Notes: generated from the sequence alone by a model not told the origin. A DNA stretch of 64,000 nucleotides from Vigna angularis (GCF_016808095.1 NC_068975.1:32511001-32575000), one strand, 5' to 3'. Shown: positions 1 to 12,990, counted from the stretch's first letter. Numbers and translations: made by a program.

Positions 1-1557
1 TAAGGATTCTATTGTGTATATATGTCAAACTTAAGTAGGGTAGTGATGTTTAAAAAGAATGTTGGTAGACTTCTTCTTTATGTAAGGGGAGCTAATCATT
101 TAAAAGTTTTCTTGATTTTTTTTTAATTTGAATAAATTGTAAATGTTTTGAATATTTTGTTGTTTAAATTAAATTTGGAGATTCTGTGTCGTGAAGTGAG
201 TTTCAATGTGGGTGTGAGTGGTTTGAGCAATGAGACAACAAATATGAAACTTTTTACATTTTGATATAATTATGTAAATTTGTTATGGCATTGGAAAGAG
301 AGGATGAAGATGAGAACTAATTACCCTTGGTTTATGATAATTTTAATAATTGAGTTGAGCTACGAAATCTTAGATCATAGAAGGTTACGAAATAAGTGTG
401 ATTTGTGTACATACAAAATTTTAGACACATAAATGAGAATGAGTGAGAAATCTGATAATTATAATATTAATATATAAAAAATTAAAGAAAATTTGTTGCG
501 TTGTGGACGCATTGTCCTTGTTGTTGGGAGTTGTTGATACATTTTGGGGAAGACCCGCCTCTAACTTGTTATAATTGAATGACTATCTTAATTTTAAAAT
601 TTGAAAATGAACCATCTTAAATACTAGTTTGAAGTAATAATGTATGATTAAGTCCAAATAATTGTTTTCATGAAAAAAATACTATTGTTTAGGATATCAA
701 AATGTATTGAATGAGATTTTGAGAGTTGAAACTATCTTGACTCATAACTCACATAAAGTAGGACATCTAAATGGTTAGTCAAAGATTCTAGATGGTATAA
801 CATGAAAAAAAAAATTACTTAGAAAGTTAGTACGATTAACCTTGTTACGGGTTGATTTGAAACATTGGTCACTAAAACATCATTGGAGAGTTTGGGAGAA
901 AGCATGACATGTACCGATAGGTATCTAATAAAATTAATTGTATACAAATTTAAACTTACAATTTTTAAGTGATACAAAATTCATTTGTACAAATTTCTTA
1001 GTCTTCACATTATTTTAGGAAAACTATTTGTTTAAATTAGTACCTTACATGTTTGACATTGAAATTTTTCTCAAATCTTTTATGACATGATTTATTTATT
1101 TTTCTATTCTTTTAAATGCATTAGTTCACCTTGGTTGTTTTGTTAGTGTGCTGTGTTGGTTTTTCACCTTGGTGTTTTGTTGGTGTTTTACCTATAATGA
1201 TCGTAGTATAAATATGTGAGTAGTGGTAGCTGCATTGGAACTAATAGCTACGGAGTTAGATTAAGATTTTGAAAACTAATATTAGTTTTATCAGGAGTAT
1301 TTCTAGATTTTGAGATTGTATGTACTTAAATAAAGTCTCCATCATTTGAGAAACTTTAAATCTTTATTAGGGTTGTTTTGTAATAATTTGAATTAATATA
1401 TTGGACCATATATTAATAAGACTTATAATATATCTATTATATGTTCTACCGATAATGAAATATATATATATTAAATTATCTAATAAATTAAAGATGTTTT
1501 TAGTAATTTAACATGTAAGATAAAAAACAAATATTGTGATGAGAAAAAAATATGAAT

Positions 1558-1594
<37 letters not shown>

Positions 1595-1742
1595 ATTTTT
1601 TTCTTAATTTTGTAATGTATTTTGAAAATACACATAATTATTTATATTATCTTTTATGATTATTTGAATTTTATTCAATTATTATTTAATATTTTATTTA
1701 ACGTTTATATAAATATAATTTTGTCTTAATATTTAATATTAA
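1..1742. other. AT-rich intergenic DNA
   Basis: No coding region longer than a chance ORF was found. The stretch is AT-rich and has a (TA)n tract at 1561-1592. It ends at the 5-bp target duplication of the solo LTR that follows. Confidence 0.6.
1561..1592. repeat. (TA)n microsatellite
   Basis: Uninterrupted AT dinucleotide run of about 32 bp. Confidence 0.95.
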
Positions 1743-4086
1743 TGTGAGAACCTAAAAATTTGGATTTAAAGGAGAGAATTAGTATATATTAGAGTAATAA
1801 AACCATATTTCTATTTGAGTATAAAATATATTTTTGGACAAACCTCGTTCATTAGCCTACTTCTACTCTCTCTAGAAATCAGTTCTTCCTTTTTTTTCCT
1901 GTCTTCTCTCTACCAAATCTCTTTTTTGAACCGTTTGATTTTCGATCAGGTGGTGCCCAAGCATCCACAATGTAGAGATCTTCAAAATCAACCGATCAAT
2001 TTCGGGTCTTAATCGGGTAAGTGGCTTTATCCAGTGCTTTGTTGTTTTGGAACCTAGAACATGCGATTATGTTGGTTACATGTAACTAGAAATGTACTTC
2101 TTCATGTTTCTGTCAAACTCTAGCTCTAAGAGTTGTTCTTAATCACCAAGTGGTGATGTGTAGGGTGTTGTCTAGGTTTCTCACAACTCGGGTACTGTTA
2201 AGGCATTCCAGTGAGCTGTGTTGTGGCATCTCTGAGGTAAGGGGAGCTAGAATACGTTTTTAAATTGGTTGCATGTGGTGTATGTATGTGGATTTTTGTA
2301 CTATTATGTTGTTGATGTTGTGCTTTGATTGAGAAGATTTATTTGCATGTGCTGGATTGTATGGTTGTGGAACTGAAGTGCAATGTGTGTATACTATTTT
2401 GGATGTATCTCATTTCTGTAATTTCTATGTTGATGTGTTTGGGCTGAAGGATATGTTGTAACAGTGAATGAATGGAAAAATTGGTATTCTGTAAGGGTTT
2501 TAGGTCACTTTAAGAGGAAGTGAGGTGATGATTTTGGGTACTGGAGGTCTTGAGTGCAATTGGGCAATTGGGTAGCTCAGATAGGTATATTTTGACTTGT
2601 TAGGAACTTTAAACTGGTCTAAAATAGGTTCAAAGTAGTATAATTGGATTTGGGTCCCTAAGTTGTTGATTTTGGTGTTCTAGAATAGAATTTGAATCTA
2701 AATCACTTTAGAATTGTTGTAGGGACGGTTATAATCATCTAGATAAGTTTAATTAGGTATAAAGCACAATCTAGGGGTGTTAAAAGTTGGGGAAACTGGT
2801 TAGAATTGGAAAATGGTGTGAGTTGCATAATTCTACAAGATTCTCGTTCTGCAGATTATGCAAACTCGTTGAGCGAATGTTTTCGCACAACGAGTCCTCG
2901 CAGCGAGGTGCTCTCTATTTAGTCATTCGCATAGCGAGTTGGTGCGCTGTGCGAGTGACTGGAGAGGGTTGCTCTCTGTCTGGTGATTCACTTTGCGAAT
3001 CTAGTCGCTATGCGACTGGTAGTGATATGGGTTTAATGTCAATTAATTCGAATAGCGAATTTGGGGCGCTATGCGAATGGAGTTTAGCATAGCGCACAGG
3101 CTTGGTGCGTTGAGCGAATGTGAGTGAGTAAAACCCACTGTTTTTGTTATTCGCACAGTGAGTTTGGTGCGCTGAGCGACTTGCCCAGAACCTATTTTTA
3201 TTCTTTTTATTCCTGTTTTATGATAACCTTGAACTATGTTTTGACTATTAGAATGGTGTAAAAGTATCTATGATATTGTATGATCAGTGAGGTTATATGT
3301 TTGGATTCAATGTGATAATATTATGGTATTTGGTTGTTCATATCTTATGTTAAGTTTCAAAGTGAAAGTATGGTTGATAGACGTAATTCTATGATCTTCA
3401 AGGAGAAGATCCATGGTGGTGCCCTTAGTTGTTTAGAATGAAAATAGGAGCTCAGTCTTGGGGGTCATCCTGAAACTCTAATGGTCTTTCTTCTCACGTA
3501 GAGAGGATTGAACCATGTGGTGAAGAGTGGCAGGAGGTCTTAGTCTTGGGGGCTTTCAGTACGCCTCAAGGCCCGGAACAGGCTAACCTTGTGAGTGTGG
3601 TAGGGTGGGGAACCCAAGTATCATAGCTCGACTATCATTCTAAGTCCGGACAAGTCGGTTTAAAGTGTAACAAGTCTTGTAGTGCGATTCAGTATGCTTG
3701 AATGAATTTTGCATGTTGTGTGTGATAGTATAACATGATTTTTGTATATCTAGCTTACCCTTTCTGCTTGTTTATGTCTTGCTTGTGTTGTGTGCTTCTT
3801 TTGCAATGATCATCCACTTAGATGTGAACAGAGGACAATGAGGTATCCCTGGAGCGGGCATTGGAGGGTGATGATGCTGCAGCCTAGTCTCCTTAAGATT
3901 TTCTTAGTTATTTCATGTATTTTGAAATATTCCTTAATTAGTACTTAAAGTTCTAAATTATGGCTTTATTTTGAGGATGATTGTAATTCTTAAGACTTTA
4001 GTTGCAAGTGTAACTCTTAAGTGTTCTCCTATATCATAATTGGGGACTACCGTAATATATATTTGGTATATAATTGAAATGTTACA
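1743..4086 (+). mobile_element. Solo LTR, 2344 bp, family copy 1
   Basis: The element begins TGTGAGAACC and ends ATGTTACA, the usual TG...CA ends of an LTR. Both sides carry the same 5-bp duplication ATTAA (1738-1742 and 4087-4091). No gag-pol, second LTR or primer-binding site was found, so recombination between two LTRs has probably left one. Reading left to right there is a promoter-like AT region, a CT-rich leader near 1860-1920 and a splice-donor-like GGTAAG near 2018. A GC-richer zone at 2868-3185 is crowded with short CpG palindromes, and a G-rich part lies at 3400-3680. The element at 41400-43740 shares this layout, nearly the same length and several conserved blocks. The superfamily is not certain; Ty3/gypsy is an inference. 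Confidence 0.85.
2868..3185 (+). repeat. Cluster of TCGC/GCGA imperfect palindromes inside the solo LTR
   Basis: About eleven variants of short words such as TTCGCACAACGAG, ATTCGCATAGCGAG, AGTCGCTATGCGACT and ATTCGAATAGCGAAT recur in about 320 bp. They contrast with the CpG-poor AT-rich DNA around them. Confidence 0.75.
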
Positions 4087-4091
4087 ATTAA

Positions 4092-4934
4092 TATAAAAAA
4101 TGAAAATGTAAAAGTACTTAATAATATAATGTAAAAATAATTAAATAATATCTAAAATAATAAACAAAAAACACATTATTTTATAAAAATAAAGATATGA
4201 ATAAAAAAAAATTTATATTCATTAAATACAAAAAAATAAAGATGACCTTTTATATAAATAATGATGGACACTTAAATACAATTTGCCTCCATTCGATTCC
4301 TAATTAGATAAATTTTCCTGTCAAATATAAAACAAAGTGCATGTGTTGAATTAGCCATGATGAAAAAAAAAAATACTTAAATAAATTATAATCAAATGGA
4401 AGTAAATAAAATACAAAAAGAGTTATATCTGATTAAGGATGTAATCATAGTTTTTAAAATAAAATTAATAAATTAGAAAAGAAAATTATTAAAACATAGT
4501 ACTCTCTGATGTTTTATTTAAAAAGAAAATACAATTTTCTCTAAAAAATTATAAAAAGACAGTAGAATATTTAGTGAATGATGCTCATAAAATGTGCTTC
4601 CATTAATTTGGTGTTTTTAAGTATAAATTATATGGAAAAAAAAAAGGTAGTCAACCATCTTATCTCTATAAACAACAATAACTTTTTGCAGCTGGGCTTA
4701 GTTCAGTGAGAGAGGAGCTGTTATCCCATTGCCCATCCAACCTCAAAGGAAATGGCCCCACACATCCCTAACCTGTAACATCTTCACATCCTTCTTCCTC
4801 CAACCACCAATTTCTCTTGGAGACTTCTAATTTCGAATCCCTAATTTGCTACGAAGCAATTTCGCCTGACTTCATAAGTTTTTAACAGTTGGAGTCTGTG
4901 TTTCGAATCCCTCATTCTTAGTATTAGGACGTAG
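4092..4934. other. Intergenic DNA, then a leader-like CT-rich stretch
   Basis: AT-rich up to about 4670. From about 4690 the base composition becomes more balanced and CT-rich, like a 5' leader in front of the ATG at 4935. No conserved product is visible. Confidence 0.35.
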
Positions 4935-5668
4935 ATGGAATGTTTTGCCACTCTCGAAGAGGTTCTTGTTAAATCCACTATCTGCAGTGCATCTTGTATG
5001 TTTTCATTTGTTTCTATTGTTATGTTTTTCTATCATAAGTAACCTCGTCGATATTTTTAATCAATAACTAATGCAATCCCAAGCTTTAAAATAATTTTTG
5101 TGTTTGTTTCTGTTATTCGAATAACAGAGCTTGATTCATTTTATATTATTTATAATCATGTTCTGCATTAAGTGGTTTAGTTTTATAAAAATGAAATTCT
5201 GTAATGTTATGTCAAGTCGCTGGGATAGTACGTTCTTTTTAATATATGCTATGAGTTTTACACAGTGCGTTATGAACTAAATGGATTGGATTTTACCCTT
5301 TGCGTGACTGATAATGAAATTGATAGTGATTTTCTTTTTACAAGTTTGTAATAACTCCTTGAGAGACTAGTTTGTTAGCTTTTGAATAATTAAACATAGC
5401 TATGTTTTATGTATTGAATGATAGTTAAGACTATTAGGTTATCGTATGGTCTACAGCCTTGACATTTAGTGTGTAGAATATGTTTCAAGTGAATCAAATG
5501 ACTTCACACTGGCTTTGTTCCATTCATGGAATGGTTTCTGTCTTGGTTCTTATTTCCTCAGGTGTTTTGTCTATAGAAGACCAGAAGTTCATGGATGTAG
5601 ACCATCCTGAAAAAATTGAAAAACACAACAAATTGATGGTATTGAAAAACACAACAATTGCCTTATAG
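4935..5668 (+). CDS. Possible two-exon mini-gene or gene remnant, 55 aa
   Basis: Exon 1 (4935-4995) encodes MECFATLEEVLVKSTICSAS. It ends at a GT donor (TT|GTATG). A good acceptor (TTCCTCAG) opens exon 2 at 5562, and the split codon TGT keeps the frame through to the TAG at 5666-5668. The predicted protein is 55 residues, acidic in the middle (IEDQKFMDVDH), with no domain I recognise. A leader-like CT-rich region precedes it. It may be a truncated copy of a longer gene, a non-coding transcript, or chance. The case rests only on splice signals and frame agreement. Confidence 0.25.
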
Positions 5669-7306
5669 AAGACTTAGATACACAACAAAGACACTGAGCC
5701 TAGAGCTCAAATGTTAATAGACATTTGCTGAGATTTCTAAATCTATTGCAAATTACAATCCTTCAAGAAATGGTTAGGAATGGTAGTGACTAGTGTATCT
5801 CTCAAAAATAATATTAGTTGGTAAATTGAAGCGTGTTAAGATTGTTCTTTGAATTTTGACTTAGGGTTTAACTCAATCTTTAGAAATAGCTTATTAAGTT
5901 AGAATTGGTCAATCTTATAAACATTATCTAAGTTTTATTTTTAAGTGCTGGAAGAGTAAACAAATTTTGTATTAGGCTGTAATTAAGACAATTCTCAAAG
6001 AAGTCACTGCGGCTTTCCAACCCTCTTCTTTTGTCCAAAACTATCTGTGAGAAGTATGACAAGTGTAGGTAGTCCACCACCCTTAAACTTCAACTAAGAT
6101 AGTTTTTTAAGTGGGTTAGGGGTGGACCTCAGCCATGGTGACTTTGTAACAGTTATCATAATTTATTGTGCTCAAAATTTAGAGTTAGCTGATATGACAT
6201 GGATGGTACTGTTCAAAATTCCTTTCTTTTTATTGTCTTCTGACACATCATTGCTATGTTCACACATCTCAGTGTGTTGTGTTTGGTTAAGCTTAGTTGA
6301 CAGATTTTGGTATTTGAATTGCTGGATTTTCACACAAATAAACTCAGAACCCTCGTCATAGAGAAAGTTTTCTGTGTGGAAGACTTAGAGGACTTTTTAC
6401 TAGCACAGACTGCTGTGCATAGGTAACTGGTCTTTTCTCCGTCTTTTTTAATTGGTTTTTCTCTCTTCCTTCCTTGTCTGCTCTGTTATTTGTGACTGCA
6501 TAGTCTAGTTAATGACTAACCAAGAGGATATCATTACTACAAAGCCATATGCAGGAGAAGAAACTTGGTTGATCTTTTCTTATTTCAAGGTTCTTAAATA
6601 AATTATAGTTCCATTAGCTCCTGGATCTTTAAATCTAATTTGAAAGGTTCGTGGTTGTCCAACTTCTTTTGATAGAAATGAAATGAGGTACTTTAATTAC
6701 TGAGTGCTTACTTCTGATAGACACTTGATTGTTTAGGTTAGGGGAGCTAATGAACTTTTGAACTTTCAAATGGGGTAATTAAGATTTTCATAGTTTTTTA
6801 TTTACTCAAAAAATGTTTTTATTGCTATATTAATTTCTTAAATTGTATTAGATTGGACAGCACCATGGATTTGATATACTCTTGCTGAGTTTGAGACCAG
6901 ATAAGAATTGAGAATGACTATTTGTTATTGTTTTGATATATATAGTAAGATTTCATGGCACCGCCTTATCTTACAACAAAGATTGAACATATACATACAC
7001 TTTTTTTGGTAAAACAAGTAGTATCATTATATGTCTGGTTTTTTGTGACTGTGTAATCTATTTTTCACTGTGTAATGAGCAGAGGTTTGACTAGCAGCAC
7101 TTAATTTGTGTTTTCTTTTTTAACAATTTTTATATGGTGGAATGATTCCATTAACACCTTTTACAAAACAATATTATTATTATTATTGAAACATATTTTT
7201 AAGAATATATTACATACATGTGTATATCTGTGCATATTTTTATATTTAGGCAAAAATATATTATTAAAAGAATATTTTAGAAAATAAAAGTGCTGGACTA
7301 TGCGTT

Positions 7307-7343
<37 letters not shown>

Positions 7344-8543
7344 GTATATATTATTTTCAAAAGTGATAATGATAATGTTTTCAAATAAGTGATAATTTAA
7401 AAGTTTATATCATTTAATTTAAAAGGTACTAAAAAACAATTTCATGATAAACACTTACAATAATGGACTAGTATCATTGATACTTTGGACAAATAAACCA
7501 GCAAAAGATTAGCATGTTGTATTGAGTAAACATTATTAATCAGTAAACAGATGCCAGATTAGAAACAATGCACTGCATCGGCGCTGTTCACATCATAATA
7601 GAAGAAGCTACCAGAATGAATTTTCTCAAGTTTGCCTTGTCGTTTCGTCATCATACTTTTGAGTGACTCATAGAACTTTTTACTTGGTGTCATCTTATCC
7701 AGAGAAGGAAAGAAAGACAAGTGAACAAAAATAAACAAATAAAACAGAAAGAATGTGGAGGTGGCACGACTGTGTGGGACTTAATGATAAGAACGTTAAC
7801 ACTAATCTTCATCACATAGACATGTTGTGGATGAACCTGAACCTTCTGAGAGTGAGTGGCAGAGATCGAAGCCGCCAAGGAAAATTTGTTTATAAAGGCT
7901 TTATCCAAATAAAATAAGAAAAGAGAAGAAAATAAAGTTCACACAATTGAGATGATGAGATGAAATCTTAGTGGAAATACTCTCTGGAAAAATGTTGTTG
8001 ATCAAGTGCAAGTACATATGCAAATTTTATATGTAGCCTGTAGTATTGTAAGTCAAGTAAACCCTTTTATTCTCTGATTGATGACTTTGTTAAGAGAATT
8101 TTTCATATGTCACTGACTATCAAATATAGGGAAAATGTGATAGAGTGCATTCATACTTTCTTTTTTAATTACTTAACTACTATTGAAGATATTGGTTAGT
8201 ATTTCCCAATAAAATGAGTATATTTTTCTAGTACGTGTCTCTTCTAATACTTCTTTATGCAAATAAGTCATAGATTATTAGATTCCTTTTTTTGTTTTAT
8301 TTTCTCTTGTTTATCTTAAACATACGCTAGTGTCTTTCCACAGCTGCAACGTGTCGCGTTATATTGAACCAAACAACACAGTTTTTCATCTTATGAATTA
8401 CTTTAATAGAGTTGAGCAATCAATAATTTATTCATCATCAACATCATCATCAACCACCACATGATTCTCTCTTTCTCTCACACCACAGTCACAGACTGAA
8501 CACAAATAGTTATCAGTGATCACCACCACCACCTCAACTTAAC
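5669..8543. other. Intergenic DNA and promoter of the F-box gene
   Basis: No gene could be supported. A (TA)n tract lies at 7309-7352. The last 150 bp (about 8400-8543) are rich in CAT/CAC triplets and CT runs, typical of a plant 5' leader for the F-box gene that follows. Confidence 0.4.
7309..7352. repeat. (TA)n microsatellite with TATG interruptions
   Basis: TA repeat of about 44 bp with two ATGTAT interruptions. Confidence 0.9.
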
Positions 8544-9758
8544 ATGTCATCGCAGGGTTACCTTCACAGCGTTGGCTTCACCAGGAAAAGAGAAAGGCTT
8601 ATCAATCCTATGGACCGAGTCTCACCACAGCCGTCAACCTCGGTTCAGAACCAAGCTGTATCAGAGTCACTTCCTCTGCCCTTCCTCCCTAATGAGCTCG
8701 TTGTTGAAATTCTCTCTAGACTTCCCGTAAAGTCTTTGTTGCAGTTCAGGTGTGTGTGCAAGTCGTGGATGTCCCTTATTTCTGATCCTTATTTCATGAA
8801 AAAGCACCTTCACCTGTCAACTCGAAGTACCCACTTCAACCATCACAGGATCATATTGAGTGCCACAACAGCAGAGTTTCACCTTAAATCATGTTCTGTG
8901 AGTTCCTTGTTCAATAGCCCTTCAACAGTTTGTGATGACCTTAGCTATCCTGTGAAGAACAAGTTTCGTCATGATGGGATTGTTGGATCTTGTAATGGAT
9001 TGTTATGTTTTGCCATAAAGGGTGATTGTGTGCTTCTTTGGAACCCCTCTATGAGGGCCTCCAAGAAATCACCACCTTTGGGTAATAATTGGAGACCAGG
9101 GTGTTTCACTGCCTTTGGCCTTGGTTACGATCATGTCACTGAGGATTACAAGGTGGTTGCTGTGTTTTGTGATCCTAATGAGATTTATAGTGAGTGTAAA
9201 GTGAAGGTGTATAGCATGGCCACCAACTCTTGGAGGAAGATTCAAGATTTCCCTCATGGTTTCTCACCCTACCAAAATTCAGGAAAGTTTGTTAGTGGCA
9301 CACTCAATTGGGCTGCCAATCACCCTGTTGGTTCAACTTCTTTGTGGGTTATTGTTTCCTTGGATCTGCATAAGGAAACATATAGGGAAGTTCTGCCACC
9401 TGATTATGAGAAGGAAGACTGTTCCACTCCTACTTTGGGTGTTTTGCAAGAATGTCTGTGCATGAATTATGATTACAAGAAAACTCATTTTGTTGTGTGG
9501 ATGATGAAGGATTATGGGATAAGAGAGTCTTGGTTTAAGTTGGTAAGCATTCCTTATTTGCCAAATCCAGAAGATTTTTCCTACTCAGGGCCTTACTACG
9601 TTTCAGAGAATGGTGAAGTGCTGTTGATGTTTGAGTTTGACTTGATCCTCTATGATCCAAGAGATAACTCTTTTAAGTACCCTAGGATTGAGAGTGGGAA
9701 GGGCTGGTTTGATGCAGAGGTCTATGTTGAAACTCTGGTTTCGCCAATGAAGCATTGA
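8544..9758 (+). CDS. F-box protein with F-box-associated domain, 404 aa
   Basis: Single-exon gene. Residues 46-88 form an F-box: LPNELVVEILSRLPVKSLLQ is followed by the RCVCKSW core and a DPYF motif. This segment binds SKP1 and places the protein in an SCF ubiquitin ligase as the substrate receptor. After it comes an F-box-associated (FBA type 1, CPR30-like) region, recognisable by VGSCNGLLCF (residues 148 onward), a LLWNPS motif and GFGYD-like GLGYDHVTEDYKVV. Length and lack of introns fit the large F-box/kelch-repeat family of At3g23880/CPR1 type. M1 follows a CA-rich leader; M23 (MDRVSPQP) is an alternative start closer to the F-box. The target is unknown. No lesion was seen. Confidence 0.9.
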   Translation: MSSQGYLHSVGFTRKRERLINPMDRVSPQPSTSVQNQAVSESLPLPFLPNELVVEILSRLPVKSLLQFRCVCKSWMSLISDPYFMKKHLHLSTRSTHFNHHRIILSATTAEFHLKSCSVSSLFNSPSTVCDDLSYPVKNKFRHDGIVGSCNGLLCFAIKGDCVLLWNPSMRASKKSPPLGNNWRPGCFTAFGLGYDHVTEDYKVVAVFCDPNEIYSECKVKVYSMATNSWRKIQDFPHGFSPYQNSGKFVSGTLNWAANHPVGSTSLWVIVSLDLHKETYREVLPPDYEKEDCSTPTLGVLQECLCMNYDYKKTHFVVWMMKDYGIRESWFKLVSIPYLPNPEDFSYSGPYYVSENGEVLLMFEFDLILYDPRDNSFKYPRIESGKGWFDAEVYVETLVSPMKH

Positions 9759-11084
9759 ACTGGATGTGTCAGGCAAAGCAAGCTTAAGGAAAAATAAAAT
9801 GTGTAAATTATTTTGAGTCCATGTGATCTTATCTTGGTACATGTTTTTGGCATTATATGTGTAATATGTATATGCAGAATTGTATAAATGTCCTTAATAT
9901 TTTAAGCTAAGTGTTGTTACTTGTGTCAATCACCATGTATCCATCACTGATGGAAAATCCTACTTCACTTATTTGTTAGTAAATGGAAATTGGTATATGC
10001 TTTCTTGCTTATGGTGTGAAGCATATATTTAACTCGTCTTAAATGTTGTCATTTCATAAAATAGAATCTGAGACTTTTTCTTAAGCTAGAGAAAGGACAA
10101 GTAACAGACTTATTTGGAGAAAAAGATACACTCTGCTTGTGAAATGTAAAAAACATAAAAAAAGAAAACGGTTATATACCAAAGCCTATTCCCTTGCTTA
10201 TGTAACAAAGCACAATACCCAACTTGACCATAGGAAAAAAGTATAGAATGGAAAAAGCATAAAGGCTGAAGAACCGGATTCTCTAGCACAACACTGGAAG
10301 CAGATTTGTGGCCTGAAGCCTACTGGAGAATGCTTTTAAGTGAAATACACAACAAGATGAGCCTTCACTATTGGAGTAGACCTTATCCAGATTTTCTTCA
10401 GACATGACCTGTTTCTTTATTAAGTTATGATTGTATTTTAATATATAAGAGTTGTCATTGTACCTCGAAGAATCTACTCTAAGCTACTATAAGAGTTTTG
10501 GTAAAGTGGTTGTTCTGGGCCAATAATTTAGTGGCTGTAGGCAGATAAAGGCAGGCGAGTGAGAGTTTCTTAACAATGATAAACCAAAATCCTTAAAATC
10601 TCAGGGTATCATATAATTTCTCTACTAATTGTGATAAAACACTTGAGATTTTTTCTATGGGATCCTGTTAAAGGAAATGTCAGGTAAGCTCAACTTTCAA
10701 ATTCTCATTTTAGTCTTTAAAATTAAAAGTGTTTGTCGTTTTATTCTTCAATTTTACAGAATCTTCACTCCTTGATTTTACAAAATATAACTAACTCCAA
10801 TGTTTGTACTCTATTTATACTGTCATTTTGCACTAAAATAGACTAAACTGAATGATATTTTGCAGGTTAAGAGCAACAACGATAATTTTATAAAGTTAAG
10901 AAACACTGAGAGCTTTTAGGAACAAAATTGTAAGTGTTTCTTTCTTAATAAGTATATTAGACACAAATAACAGAGATTCCCAACTCTCATTCTGAAAACA
11001 TGGTCGTATTTTTCATTAGTAATCATCATCTTACCACCACTGAATTTGTTACTACCAACGTTATCTTTTTGTAGAAGTACAATT
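9759..11084. other. Intergenic DNA downstream of the F-box gene
   Basis: Probable 3' UTR in the first 100-200 bp, then AT-rich DNA without a supportable gene. Confidence 0.4.
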
Positions 11085-11960
11085 ACACCCTTTGAGAGTG
11101 GGAGTGATGTTCCCTCCACCACCTCATCTTCTCCCTATACCTCCCTAATTTTTTTAAATTCCAAATTTACCTTTTTTACCTTTTACTTTTACAATTTTTA
11201 TTTTTTATTTTTTAAAATCCTAATCTCAATCTCCTTTCACTTTTACTTTCTCTTTTACTCTCAGCAGTAAGCTCCCCACCCCTCACCCCACTATCACCTT
11301 CTCTCTTCCACTTCTGTTAACACAACATTTTTTTCTTCTTTTCTTCTCCCGACATAACTTATTATTTCTTTTTCAAATCAACTCAATAATCAACAATATG
11401 CACTTAATTAAACTATAAAATAAATATCCTCTTAGTTGAGTTTTCAGTGGTTGTGTTTGCTAAAGTCTAAATTCCTCTCCTACATGGGCCTCCATGTGAT
11501 CTCTTAAAATGGGGAACACAACAATGCTGCTACTACCTAGTTTCTTGTAATCACTTACGTTAATAATATTATTATAACAAGTTTTGATTATACTAATTGT
11601 TGCACTACCTGAAAGCTCCTTGTTATAAATGACTGCAATTACACGAGCATTGTTTCAATGTCGCTGGCTCTGATGATGGAAAGAAAGAAAGAAGAAACGA
11701 AAATGGAAAATGTTGTGTTAATGAAAGTGAAAATTAAGAAAAAGAGATAAAGTGACAGTGAGGTGTGGAGGCTTGTTGCCAAGAGTGAAAGGAAAAATGA
11801 AAGTGAGAGAGAATTGAGATTAGGGTTGTTTTAAAAAATAAAAAGTAAAATTAGTAAAAGTAAAAAGTAAAAAAAGTAAATTTGGAATTTAAAAAAAATT
11901 AGGGAGGTGGAAGAAGAAGATGGGGTGGTGGAGGGAGCATCACTCTGAGGGTGGATACTA
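11085..11960. mobile_element. Foldback MITE-like element with long inverted arms
   Basis: The left arm (about 11085-11350) begins CACCCTTTGAGAGTGGGAG and contains CCCTCCACCACCTCATCTTC. Its reverse complement recurs as the right arm (about 11680-11960). The match continues inward through the poly-T/TTTTACTTTT part and a GTTAACACAACATTTT block, so the arms are about 270 bp with a loop of about 330 bp. No transposase. The exact termini and target duplication were not resolved, so the class is open (Mutator-type foldback is one option). Confidence 0.6.
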
Positions 11961-12990
11961 GTGAGTTATCACTAGGCCCATTTATCATGTGTAGAAACTA
12001 CGTTTTAGGATATTTCTTTCTGCACCCTACTTGTTCTTCCTGCATTTCCCATTTATTATTTTGTATTTACATTTAATTTTTAAGTTTATAAAATGGAAGT
12101 GGTAGAAGCACTAATATTGAAGTTTCCTCTGAATTTTATATTTTACAATATATCACAAGTTTAAATCTAAGACATATGAATGCTCCATTAATGCAGAGAG
12201 AGAAAGAGAAAGATTGTTGAGGATAGTGGGGAGGTGTCGGGTATTTTTAGAATAAAAAAATAGTGAAGAGGTGTAGAGTATTTTTGGAATAAAAAAAAAT
12301 AGTGAAGAGATGCAGAAGCACTTGAGGTGGTGGAGGAAGCAACACCCAAAAGAGAAAAGGTGAGAAGAGAGAGTGAATAAGAGGATATAGCACTCCCTAC
12401 TTTTTCTGCCAAAAACATTTTATGCTTATTTACCTTCTTTTTCTTAATTAACTACTTTACATTCTTTAAGCATAATTTTATATGTCTTCTTCATCTCGAA
12501 TCATTTGTTGATCAATATTACATGCATTTACAAAATGAAAATATAACATAATACCATCAAATTAAGAGAGAAGTACAAAGTAATCTATCACATCCTATTA
12601 TTTCCAACCAACATTTCCTCTACAAATTAATTTTTAATCAATAAATATAATTAAATTAAATATATAAACAGACGGCAGAAAGTTAATAGGTAGGGTAAAA
12701 TGAGCTACTTTATGCGAGTTTGATTAAAAATTTTAATCCATGAATTGGATTTGAATTTTCAATCAGTTAGTCTTTGGTCCGTCATGCTAAGATATATAGT
12801 AATATTATAATTTTAAATTATTAATATTTACTAATTAAATTTTAATTATTAATTATAAAATAATTTAACATGTAAATATGATAATTATTTTAATGGATCA
12901 GATTAGAGTACTAGTTAATTAATTAAAATCTTAAAAAATATTTATAAGATTAAACATATTTAAAAATATTTATATAATTAAATATGATTT
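11961..12990. other. Intergenic DNA with a second partial copy of the 11-kb foldback arm
   Basis: On the minus strand, about 12420 down to 12190 resembles the arm of the 11085-11960 element (CTTCCTCCACCACCTC followed by CTCTTCACTATTTTT twice). It looks like half of a related element. The rest is AT-rich. Confidence 0.35.

Noticed and set aside
4935..5668. A named transcription-factor fragment for the mini-gene
   Set aside because: The N-terminus gave a vague resemblance only; no domain residue supports any name.
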